Below, in pieces: positions 44,625 through 55,000 of a DNA stretch of 64,000 nucleotides. A program made the position numbers and the translations under genes. The notes below the pieces were generated by a model. That model had not been told where the DNA came from. It saw only the letters and a list, made by a program, of their open reading frames with translations, and made no database searches. This stretch comes from Tubulanus polymorphus. Its lineage: Eukaryota; Nemertea; Palaeonemertea; Tubulaniformes; Tubulanidae. The first letter of the stretch is position 1. Each line of letters begins with the position of its first letter. Where the stretch lies: positions 732,631 through 796,630 of the forward strand of contig NC_134033.1 of assembly GCF_964204645.1 (NCBI RefSeq), in the 5' to 3' direction.

Positions 44625-44800
44625 GAAATAAGATAAAAACCTACTATCTACAGATTAATAGAATTTAAAAGCAAGATTTTATTTATTCAATATGAAATGT
44701 ATAGATAATTATATAAATTAATAGTATAATATAAATGAATTCTTGCTTTTAAATTCTTTTAATCTGTAGATAGTGGGGTTTTATCTTATTATCCGTTCAC
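44625..44800. mobile_element. Palindromic MITE with about 45-bp inverted ends
   Basis: GATAAAAACCTACTATCTAC, AGATTAATAGAATTTAAAAG and CAAGATT at the left are mirrored by AATTCTTGCTTTTAAATTC, TTTTAATCTGTAGATAGTGG and GGTTTTATCTT at the right, with an AT-rich centre. A second palindromic element sharing TAGAATTTTATATGATT with 16822-16962 follows at about 44830-44935. Confidence 0.75.
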
Positions 44801-45317
44801 CACGTTTGAGTGTGATTATCTTTCTATAACCGAATAGAATTTTATATGATTACATTTATTAAAATGAACGTGATTTCCTTTTAATGAATTTCATTATTTA
44901 TAATTCGATTGTATAGGAATTCTTCATTTGTCATTGCAACTTTAATTTTTACAATCGAGGTGGAGCCATGAAGAATTAACTATAGGAATGCGTGTAACTC
45001 AATAAGACGAAAACTTTGTACGAGAAAATCCTTTAAACATAATCATTATTTACATGTATGAACTGTATAAACTAGAATTCGAGTAAAATGAGCTTTAAAC
45101 GCGTGTGAAGTAATGAAATATCCAGTGACAGAAAAACCAATTCGAATCGGAACAGGATAACGAAGCATTTGTGGCTTTTCCGATGTTTCAACACAATCGG
45201 TGAAACCCTAGTCAGCTGTGAGAGGTACCCTTACGTCGACTGTCTGACTATAACAACGCACTTGCTTGAAAATCTGCCGACTCGAATTCATATTTCCAAT
45301 ATTTGGGATACGATTTC

Positions 45318-45325
45318 TATAAAAG
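45318..45325 (+). promoter_or_regulatory. Candidate TATA box of six-cysteine gene B
   Basis: TATAAAAG lies 168 bp before the start codon, giving a 5' UTR of about 135 nt if used. Confidence 0.35.
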
Positions 45326-45485
45326 TTATATGATATTCGAAATGTGATTTAAAATTGACGACATTCCAGAATATGACACTAACGACATATGTATTCGATT
45401 GCTCCGTTAGATATTTATATAACTGTAAGTTCTGCTGTTCGTGGCAATAATTCATCGCTGAACTCCGAAGATATTATCAGTTTTC

Positions 45486-47364
45486 ATGTCAGGTTTAACT
45501 CGTATTTGTGTTGTACTATTCAGCGCTGCACAGGTAAGCCGTCCGTCGATACCGGCCGCCTTATCAGATTTAGCCAAAATACCCGGTCTAAGGTTTGTTA
45601 GATTGTGAAACTAAAATCAGATAAAACCGGAAGATTGGTTATGGATCCAAAATGAGCTTAGACTGGTTTTAAGTTGTTAGATTGGTTATAGAACCAAAAT
45701 GAGTTTAGACTGGTCTTAAGTTGTTAGATTTGTTATAGAACTAAAATGAGCCGAGACTGGTCTTGAGTTGTTAGATCGGTTATAGAACCAATATGTGTTT
45801 AGACTGGTTTTAAGTTGTTAGATTGATTATAGAACCAAAATGAGCTTAGACTGGTCTCAAGTTGTTAGATTGGCTATAGAACCCAAATGAGCTTAGACTG
45901 GTCTTAAGTTGTTAGATTGATTATAGAACCAAAATGAGCTTAGACTGGTCTTAAGTTGTTAGACTGGTTATAGAAATAAAATTAGCTTAGACTGGTCGCG
46001 AGTTGTTAGATTGGTTATGAAACCGAAATGAGCTTAGACTGGTCTCGAGTCGTTTGGATGAATATCAATATCAATATATGTGATTCGTCTTGGAGCTAAT
46101 TAACCGGGTTCTACGTCCGGGTCGTAAGGCGAATTATGAAATGAGAAGTGATAACTTAAATCATAATTATGTCTTCATTAAATTCTATATTTCACAGTTG
46201 ATAGTGTTTGTGTCTGCTCTGAGCCAACCACGACCTCCGAGCCGACCACCACCTCCCGCGTGGACATCGGCTTATCAGCAGGCTTTTAACCCCCCTGCCA
46301 ATGACGTAGTCGTGGTAAGTACCGCGCATACCTAATCAAAGTAAGCATCGCTCGGTTTCAGGACTATGGGAATGCGATGTAGGTGTTTTTTCTGGTACAG
46401 TTTCGAGTGTGTCTGCTGCTGGGCAGTCGGACGCGGGAATCTCTGTAGCAGACGACGGGGATGAAGTCTGACGTCATTCTGTATCCGCCTGAACAGTAGT
46501 TTATCATTCTCATTCTCAAGTTTATGCCTAATTCTACCCATATACATCTAATGATACCTAAATTATAAATCTTAATTAGTTTCTCATTACGTTCACTTCA
46601 GTATAACGTGTTGGACTGTATCTCGAATGGAAACTTTCTCGACATTAGAGCAATCTGCCAAACAATTTCAATCAGTAAAGACGACGAAGATAAATATCTA
46701 AGTAAGTTTTACGATTTTCGCCGAGGTGATTTTGCTGTCGGTTCGGGTGAACCCCACATCCGGTTTAAACGATAGGACCAAAAAAAAAAACACCGGCAGC
46801 ACTGGTCGTCTTACACGTGACGTCACAGTGCGGCAAAACTGTATTGTTAGGCTAAAAAAAATAGATACCTTGTTTCTCCGCTCTGCTGAGCTTAAATGTT
46901 GACCCGGCCGGCCGCCTATCTACCCTATACATTACTTTTTTAAAATCGTGATCAATTTTACCATAACAGACCCGGCCGCTATAGAAATGAACTGTTTATA
47001 AATTTTATCATATTTTACAAAAATGACCCGGCCGCTGCGGAGAAACAAGGTATCATTTTTGTTTAGCCTTAATGGTCAGTTCAGGATTTGGACGTGTATG
47101 TTTGATATTTCAGCCCGCGATGAAGTGATCGCAGCTGCTTGCGATGTAAGTAAAGTATACATTATTTACATATATCATGCATTTTACTAAAAATCCATAT
47201 TTTTGCATCTTGTTACCGCTATAATTGATTCTATGTTATCTAATTACCAGGTTCAGAAGGCGTTCACCGGTGTAACGCACTGCCCTGCTGATAAACAGTG
47301 TGGTTTCAAGGCACATACAGCAAGCGCAAACAAACCGATGAAACCGATGATATCTTGCGTTTGA
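45486..47364 (+). CDS. Small secreted six-cysteine protein B (paralog of A)
   Basis: Five exons: 45486-45533, 46198-46314, 46602-46701, 47114-47145, 47251-47364; 136 residues. The signal peptide is MSGLTRICVVLFSAAQLIVF. It differs from A mainly by a Pro-rich insert after cleavage (SQPRPPSRPPPPAWTS). The shared core is AYQQAFNPPAND, then VLDCISNG, and cysteine spacing C-12-C-23-C-11-C-5-C-18-C, ending KPMISCV. Exons 1, 3 and 4 match A exactly in length (48, 100, 32 nt) and all intron phases agree, so the pair arose by tandem gene duplication (start-to-start about 4.46 kb). The 3' UTRs also align (CCCCTATGACATCAT, TTAATCTATCATCTTGAGTT), yet the proteins are well diverged, so the duplication is old or evolution is fast. 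Family and function not recognised. Confidence 0.75.
45640..46060. repeat. 46-bp minisatellite in intron 1 of six-cysteine gene B
   Basis: About nine diverged units of the TAGACTGGTCTTAAGTTGTT / ATAGAACCAAAATGAGC family, in the same intron as the array in gene A, so it was present before the gene duplication or was exchanged by conversion. Confidence 0.9.
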
Positions 47365-48412
47365 ATAACGACGTCTTTTGCCACAGAATTTCCGCTTTCG
47401 ACGCCATTGTTTTTCGAAGGAGGCTTCAAATCCCCTATGACATCATTGAAATTGGCTGTTTTGTAGATACATGTGCGGTTACCCCGGCTGAAAGCTTACT
47501 CCAACCACCCTAGTTTATACGTCCATGCTCCAACACGCCTTAGGCTTCATTGTGATGTCATGGGGGATCTTATGGCAGCAGCCATCTTTTAATCTATCAT
47601 CTTGAGTTCTTCGTTAAAGTATAAGAAATTCAAAATCTACGAGACATACTTGAGAATGGTGCAGATAGCGAGAAAGAGAGAGAGAGAGCGAGGGGGAGCG
47701 AAAGGGAGCAAGTGGGAGCGAGGGGAGTGAGAGGGAGAGAGGGGAAGCGAGGGTTAGTGAAATATAATGTCAAATTATACCTATGTATTTCAATAAATTT
47801 TTCAGAACTATCAGTTTAAAATCAATTCGATTCTCGTCGAATATTTTATTTTTATCAGCCGAAGACTTAAGGACACCTGGGCCGGTGGTTTAATAGACTG
47901 GTATTGTCTTTAACCCGGGGTTAACTCCCAATTTAAAATGAATTCCGATGCAGGCTCCCCAGTCTGTAAAACCCAGCTCAAGAGCTTGTCACTGAAATGT
48001 TTGTGAAGTCAACATGCTGTTGGTAAATGAAGAAATCCCACACTTCGAATTAAATTATAGGATAAAATTTATTATTTTGAAACCACAATGCTGTTGGTAT
48101 TAGACTTTGGTTTGTCTTTTAAATGTCAGTTAAACAATCAATCATCGGATTAGATCCCTATATCAATCGCCCAACATCCCTATATTGTTGGTAAGCTTTT
48201 AAAATCGGATGGGCTTATACCAACGTTGTTCGTGAAAATATCCGATCGTGAAACCACAGCGGACTAGCCTAAAAGGATCTACCTGGATTTGAATTTGGCG
48301 CGCGCCTGCTGCTGTTGCTGGGATTGGGGATGTAAATTTTATCGTCTGAGACGGTTAGCGACTTATAAAACGGTTTGAAAAAATAGAAATATGAAGGTTT
48401 TTTTCGCTAAAA
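47365..48412. other. Intergenic DNA between gene B and the 7SL gene
   Basis: Contains the gene B 3' UTR to about 47650, a GAGAGAGA/GGGAGCGA purine tract at 47668-47755, a decayed palindromic MITE (47880-47985: TTTAATAGACTGGTATTGTC, TTTAACCCGGGG), a GAAATCCCACACTTC MITE relic (48028-48095) and one arm of the carbonic anhydrase intron element (48184-48262). Confidence 0.6.
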
Positions 48413-48707
48413 GGAATGGGTCCACTTATATTGGACGGGCTGTCAGCCGGCGACTATTCACAGGCGCGAACCCACTACTGCTCGACGCGGGATCTTTTGC
48501 CTGCTGTGTTTCCACCCTGGGCCGATTCGATCCTCCTTAGACAACCTGGTCAGCCTAGGCTCCCCCGAGCCGACCATATTGACGCCGAGCTTAGCGCGGA
48601 CGCCCGATCGACATAGACCGACGACTGACAGTAATCCCGGCCTCAAACTGTCCACCAGACCAAGCCTCCAAGTAGCTGGATTACAGGAGCGCGCCACAAC
48701 TCCCAGC
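48413..48707 (-). ncRNA. SRP RNA: 7SL RNA, signal recognition particle RNA, full length
   Basis: The minus strand from 48707 begins GCTGGGAGTTGTGGCGCG and CTCCTGTAATCCAGCTACTT, the conserved Alu-domain start. The middle matches 7SL (GTCCGCGCTAAGCTCGGCG, TCAATATGG) and the S-domain has ACCAGGTTGTCTAAGGAGG. Helix 8, the SRP54 site, is recognisable as CGGCCCAGGGTGGAAACACA followed by GCAGG. The 3' part closes with CAGTAGTGGGTTCGCGCCTG and TGAATAG. The length (about 295 nt) agrees with metazoan 7SL, and a TTTT terminator follows at 48409-48412. The RNA scaffolds the signal recognition particle that targets secretory proteins to the ER. It looks intact, so I call it a gene rather than one of the common pseudogenes. 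Confidence 0.93.
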
Positions 48708-48732
48708 TGATTGTCACCCGTCATTCATATGC

Positions 48733-48738
48733 TTTATA
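48733..48738 (-). promoter_or_regulatory. TATA-like element upstream of the 7SL gene
   Basis: TATAAA on the minus strand lies about 26-31 bp upstream of the 7SL 5' end, the position of pol III TATA boxes. Next to it is ATGACGGGTGACA, which loosely resembles a CRE/ATF site as found upstream of human 7SL. Confidence 0.45.
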
Positions 48739-49027
48739 CATCACACACCAGGTGTCGCTTTATGACGGTCGTGGAGTTGAGCGCGGCTGCGGTATGCGAG
48801 GTTCATAAAAATGTCTTATATGTTTTATAATATGTGATTAATTCATTCTTTGTGTAGTTAAACTTTGTTGATGTATTGCTGAAATGTTCTATTGTAAAAT
48901 TCCAGTAAAGAATTTGAATTGAATTGGTTCCGGTTGCGAAGTCACTCTGATGTGGAGATATATTTACCCCTTTTTCATAAATAAATAAATTTCTGGCCCG
49001 ATTAAAAGTGATTAAAGCGGGTGTGAA
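48739..49027. other. Spacer between 7SL and WDR44
   Basis: It holds the short region shared by the divergent 7SL (-) and WDR44 (+) promoters. GGTTCATAAAAATGTCTTA and ATAAATAAATAAATT are the only striking strings. No gene is seen. Confidence 0.5.
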
Positions 49028-52000
49028 ATGTGGTCGGACAGCGATACAGAGGAATTCTACGATGCAGAAGACAATGACAGCCAGGATAGACCCAGGTTCG
49101 TTTTTATTTGCTGATTATTTAATGAGAATTTTACCCGTAACGACAACAACGATGTCACCTCTCGGGTTATCTCTCTCACTTGACTGGGTCGGTTCCCGTT
49201 TTTTAGTTATTTTACCTAATCTTTGGTAGTAAGCTTTTCTAATCGGATGGTCATTTTTCCAACTGTGGTTTGTGAATATATCTGTCCATGAAACTAAACC
49301 AAGGTTACAGACTTGTCATCGCCTTTTGGCGGCTTCTGTCTGTCTACTGTCTCAGTCTGTCTGAAGTGGATTTTTATATTTGCTTATCTTTAGGAGCTCG
49401 TCGAAGAGATCTGTAAAGAAGGTGTCGTCAGTTGAAGAGAATATCGAGTTAGTAAAAAAAATGAAACATTACTCAGTGTTCACTACTTAAAACCTGAAAG
49501 ACTTCAGTAATCAATGAGTTATCATTAGTCTTATTAAGGGGATGTCCATAAAAGATGAAAAGGCAAAGGAAACTTTTGTTCTTGAAAATTTTATGTAACG
49601 TTTGTGATGTTTATTTTTAGGGACGGGGAAGAAGATGAACTCCAAAAACGTTTGGCCGAATTAGAAAGAAAAACAAATCTAGTAAGTTGGAATTAATCGG
49701 TTTCGATGTTGAATTTGTTCTTCCGGTTCAACTGTGTTGTTTCATTGTTAGATAAACCAGAGCGACGAGTTTCTAAACGAACCCACCACTGAACCGGACA
49801 CGACGGAAGAACCCTGTGAACCGGTCACCGATAGTTCGTCATCGACGGACGTCAAACAAACCGATAGCGGCACTACAATCTCCGTGGCAACTGATTTCAG
49901 CGACGATTTCGACGACGTTCGAAAAAAATTGGAGAACGTCGAAAATTCGGAAACATCTGAGGAGCAGGAGCAGCTGCCACTGGAGCAGCAGCAGCAGCAG
50001 CAGCAGCATGATAGTAATGTAAGAATTCCCTCCCCGTGATCTAGCTACTCCCTCTCTCCTCCCTCTCTCCTCCCTCTCTCCTCCCTCTCTCCTCCCTCTC
50101 CCCTCCCTCTCTCCTCCCTCTCTCCTCCCTCTCCTTTCCTACATCCCTCGCTTGCCTTCTTCTCTACCCCTCCTTCTCCTCTCTCTTCCCCTCTCCATTC
50201 TCACTTGCCCTGCCCTCCTCTCATCCCCTCTCCTCTGTAACTCCCCTCTCTGTCTCACTCTCCTCGCCTCCTATCTCCATCAATTTACTGATACTGAAAA
50301 ATATGTTACTTGTAATTTCAGAGTGCACCTGCTGCAGCTGGTGCGCCGGCGTTGAGCTGCGTTATACCAGACATACAACAATCGACGCCTTCACCCGAAC
50401 CGGACATCGTACAGAGCACAAAACAGGGTAAATCAATACCTCCGAGACCTCCGCCTCCGAGACCTCCGTTACCTAAACCGGGCGTCGTCGCTCCGACTAA
50501 CACACCGGCACCGGTAGCGCCACCTCGACGCAAACGACATAAACAACCGGGCGTACAAATCAACATTCACAACTTAAAACAGGTAAATTATGGTTAAAAC
50601 AGGTCAATTTTATCGTTAAAACAGTTTAATTTTGGTAAAAATAGGTCAATTTTATCGTTAGAACAAGTCAATTATCGTTAAAACAGGTCAATTTTATCGT
50701 TAAAACAGGTCAATTATTGTTAAAACAGGTCAATTTTATCGTTAAAACAGGTCAATTATCGTTATTACAGGGAAACTCATTATTTATACAATGATGATGT
50801 GATTATTTAATGATTGTTGTTAAAGGCCGATGTATCGACGACGACGGGAACCGACAGTGAACCATCGACTCCACCTATTGTCGGTTTACCGAATAACGAC
50901 GATGAATCATGCGGACGAGCGGTTTACGAGTTGGATCATGTGTCGATGGATGTTAAACTGGCGGCTAGCGGAAGTCGTATGGTCGAATCTAAGGTATCAT
51001 TATCAGCCTTACTATAATTAAATACAAGTTATTGTTCCCTACAACTCCAGGGTTCGAACCCTGAACAACTCCATTCCTTAAAAACTCGAACTTCGAAAAT
51101 GAAAAATCAGGGTCTGATCTAAGCACTTGTCCGATTGCCCGGGACAAGTATATTCTCATCAAGGCAAGTAGGTTAACATTGTCCGCCGGGCTAGTGCAAT
51201 TTTATGTCACAAAGCTTTTTTCCCACTCGATACAACGGATGACAGTGCCACCAATCGGACTGGCTGTGTAGGGCAAGTAGCTTTTGGAGGGGGCAAGTGA
51301 AATTTCAGATATGCTTGCCCCCCGGGCAAGTGGCTTTAATTCCTTAGATCAGACCCTGAAAATGCTTTTAAAGTTGCTTAAAACTCATTTAATTGAGCGA
51401 AATGTCAGAAACTCCTAGTAAATCGGTGCATTTGGGGCCTGGATTATTTTTTTTACCCAATTTGATGGTTGCCGAATTAGAAACCGAGGTAAGGTTGTGT
51501 ATAGGATAAGTATTTGAGCCTTACAAAACCACTGAACAGTTCACCGAGATAAACAGTACCGATTTAGGAAGAGTCTACTATGGTAATATTCATTTTTAGG
51601 ATGATTTAGCGGCGCGGGCCGAACGCAGCGACGCCGAGCGTCTGTTGCTGTTGGATACCGATTCGGTGAATCGGGATACAAGCGATTCGCAATCGATGGA
51701 CAGCGAAGACGTGAGGAACATGAGACCGAGATCGAACTCCGGACGTATCCTTACCGATAAGGTATCTAAACCTTCCACCAGGGGGCATCTCAATCTAGGG
51801 GGCGTTAGTTGTTGTAATCTTAATCGCATTCTCGACGAGAATCTGAAATACCGCTATGATGTCATAGGGGGATTTATCGAGGTAGCAATTCAATCAGTTC
51901 AATGATGTCATAGGGGTATTGAAAGAGGTAGACATCTTTTCTAGAATCTCTCTCTAAACTGTCAAGTATTTGTCAGCCTGTAACTGATTTTGGACCATGC

Positions 52001-55000
52001 AAGGGGAAAACCTAATTTATTCAGTAGATATGAAGGATAACCCCATAATAGAATGTATTTCCCAAAAGCTTTCAAATGATTCCCAAGTTGGTCGACTTTG
52101 GGGGGGACACCTTCAGGGTCTGGTTTTCTCAGTGAAAGACTCTGCTTGGTCATCTAGATTGTGCCAAAAGCTCTTTCCAAAAGCTTTCGAATGATACTCA
52201 AGTTGGTCGACTTTGGGGGGGACACCTTCAGAGTCAGGTCTTCTCAGTGAGAGACTCTGCTTGGTCATCTAGATTGTCCCAAAAGCTCTTTCCAAAAGCT
52301 TTCGAATGATACCCAAGTTGGTCGACTTTGGGGGGGGACACCTTCAGAGTCTGGCCTCCAGTGGTCAGAGACTCTGCTTGGTAATCTGGATTGTCGGGCC
52401 ATCATCATCACTATCATCATCTCTTATTATCATGAGAATCTTTTATCATCCGGAAAATCGGCCAAACTCATTAGAAAGCGTCTTCTGTGGATCGAAGATG
52501 ATGTTCTCAACTTCAGGAAATATTGGACATGGTGAGCGTGACGAATTTGGACACGGGTGAAACTATTTTACTGAGTGAAGCTGAGGTGAAACTGCCTCAA
52601 GGAATCAACCCACTCACTTTACACATTATGAGACGTACTAAAGAATATTCCAGGTGAGAGAGTTTGTTGCATCTTACAACAGGACGGCGCCATTGACCTG
52701 GAAAACTGACTGGGAATTTTATAAATTTTACCAAAAATGTGGAAAACTCACGGACCGGTTTTATAGACTGGTATTGCCTTTAACCCGGGGGCTAACTTAA
52801 TTCATTTTCAATTGATTTAACCCCCGGGTTAAAGGTAACACCAGACTATAAAACCGGGCCCTGGGAATTTGACAAATTTTACCGAATCTGTGGAAAACTC
52901 AGGGAATTGTAACATTTTAAACCTAGAAATTTCTCTGATTCTTTCAAGGAATCTCTCCAGTCACCTGCAGCAGATTCACTAAAGGAATCTCTCCATTCAC
53001 CTGCAGCAGATTCACTAAAGGAATCTCTTCATTCACCTGCAGCAGATTCACTCGAGGAATCTCTCCATTCACCTGCAGCAGATTCACTCGAGGAATCTCT
53101 CCATTCACCTGCAGCAGATTCACTCAGAGAATCTGCATTCACCTGTAGCAGATTCACTCGAGGAATCTCTCCATTCACCTGCGGCAGATTCACTCGAGGA
53201 ATCTCTCCATTCACCTGCAGCAGATTCACTCCGGGAATTTCTGCATTCACCTGCAGCAGATTCACTCCGGGAATTTCTGCATTCATCTGCAGCAGATTCA
53301 CTCAGTATATTTTATTTCAAAACTCACTGAGGGAATTTGTAAAGGGGATAAAAAGCGTACCGACGGATATTGACTTGTGTTTATTGTATTGTATTGTTGT
53401 TGTTGTTATTAGCGACGGTAGTTTACAGCGCGACGCAGACGGACTGACGCAAGCAGACGGAGGCAAATCGGAAGAGCAGAAGACGGCGGCAGCTCACACG
53501 AGAACGATCAGAGGTTTCAAGAAAATACTCGGAAAAACTGTGGAAAAAATCAAAACCGCGGCCGATGAAAGTAAGACAACACCCCCTCCCCGGCACCCCC
53601 CTCCCCCCTCCTACCAGTAGGGAATTAATGATTCTTTATTTATTCTTTTAAGTGCTAAGACAAGATGAAAGTTCATCAGATGATGAAGTTGATCCTAAGA
53701 GACCGAAGGTAAATACAGATCGGATTTTACTCTAAAAATTTAAAATCTCAATTTGCTCTCTCCCCCTATTTCCTCTCTCCTCTCATTACCTCTCACCTCT
53801 CCCCCTCTCTTCTCTCCCTCTCACCTCTCTCTTCATCTCACTCGCTCTCCTCTCCCTCTCCTCTCTTCATCTCTCTCCCCTCTCTCCTCTTTCCATCTCA
53901 CCTCTCATTTCCTTCCCCTCTCTGTCTCTCTCATCTCCCTCTCTCTCCATCTCTCTCCCCTCCCCTCTCCCTCTCTTCATCTCACTCTCTCCCCTCTCAC
54001 CTATCTCTCTCTTCATCTCTCTCATCTCCCTCTCACCTTTCTCTTCATCTCTCTCCCCTCCCCCTCTCTTCATCTATCTCCCCTCTCACCTCTCATTTCC
54101 TTCCTCTCTTCTCTCTTTCTCACCCTCTCTCTTTCAATCAAAACGTTACTGAACTAATGATTCGTTTTTCTGTAGATAAAAGCGTCCAGATCTCATAAAG
54201 GGCCGCATGAGTTTGAAAACTTGAAACCGATTCAAGAGTTAAAGGGACAAAATATGGTCAGTTGAAATAACTAAATACGTCGATTTAAACATCAAACTTT
54301 CAATTCACAATTTCCAGTTCCCTAAAATAGTATTTATTCGATGATTTTTCAGGGTGCTGCTTGGGTGATGAAATTTTCACCGTGTGGACAACTTTTAGTA
54401 AGTAAATGATAATTCTGTTGCATTACTGATTTATAATTCAATTGACTGATTGTAAGTGGTCATGACTCGAGTGAGGAGGTCAACAGGTGTTTTTTCTATC
54501 TCACTAGGCTGTCGGCGGCCAGGATAACATTTTAAGAATTTGGGTTCTTAAAGAAGCGTTTAATACGTTCGAAAATATACGACTGCAGTACAGTGAGGGT
54601 AAGTAAGATATCGTCTCTCTCCCTCTCCCTCTCTGTCCTCTCCCCTCTCTCCCTCTCTCCCCTCTCTCCCTCTGTCCTCTCCCCCTTACTCCTCTGTCCA
54701 TCTTTACCCCTCTCCCTCTGTCCATCTCTCCCCTCTCTCTCCCTCTCCATCTTTCCCCTCTCTCCCCTTTCTCTCCCTCTGTTCATATTTCTCTCTCCCC
54801 CTCTCTCCCTCAGTCCATCTTTCCCCTCTCTCCCCTTTCTCTCCCTCTCCCTCTATCCATCTCTCTCCCTCTCCCCTCTCTTCCTCTGTCCATCTTCCCC
54901 CCTCTCTCCCCTTTCTCTCCCTCTCTCCCCTCACTCCCTCTGTCCATCTTTCCCCCTCTCTCTTCCCTTCCTCTCTCCTGAAAATAGTTTCTTCAGAATT

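Noticed and set aside
48416-48724. Short frames over the 7SL region
   Set aside because: The DNA matches SRP RNA along its whole length; the frames are coincidental.
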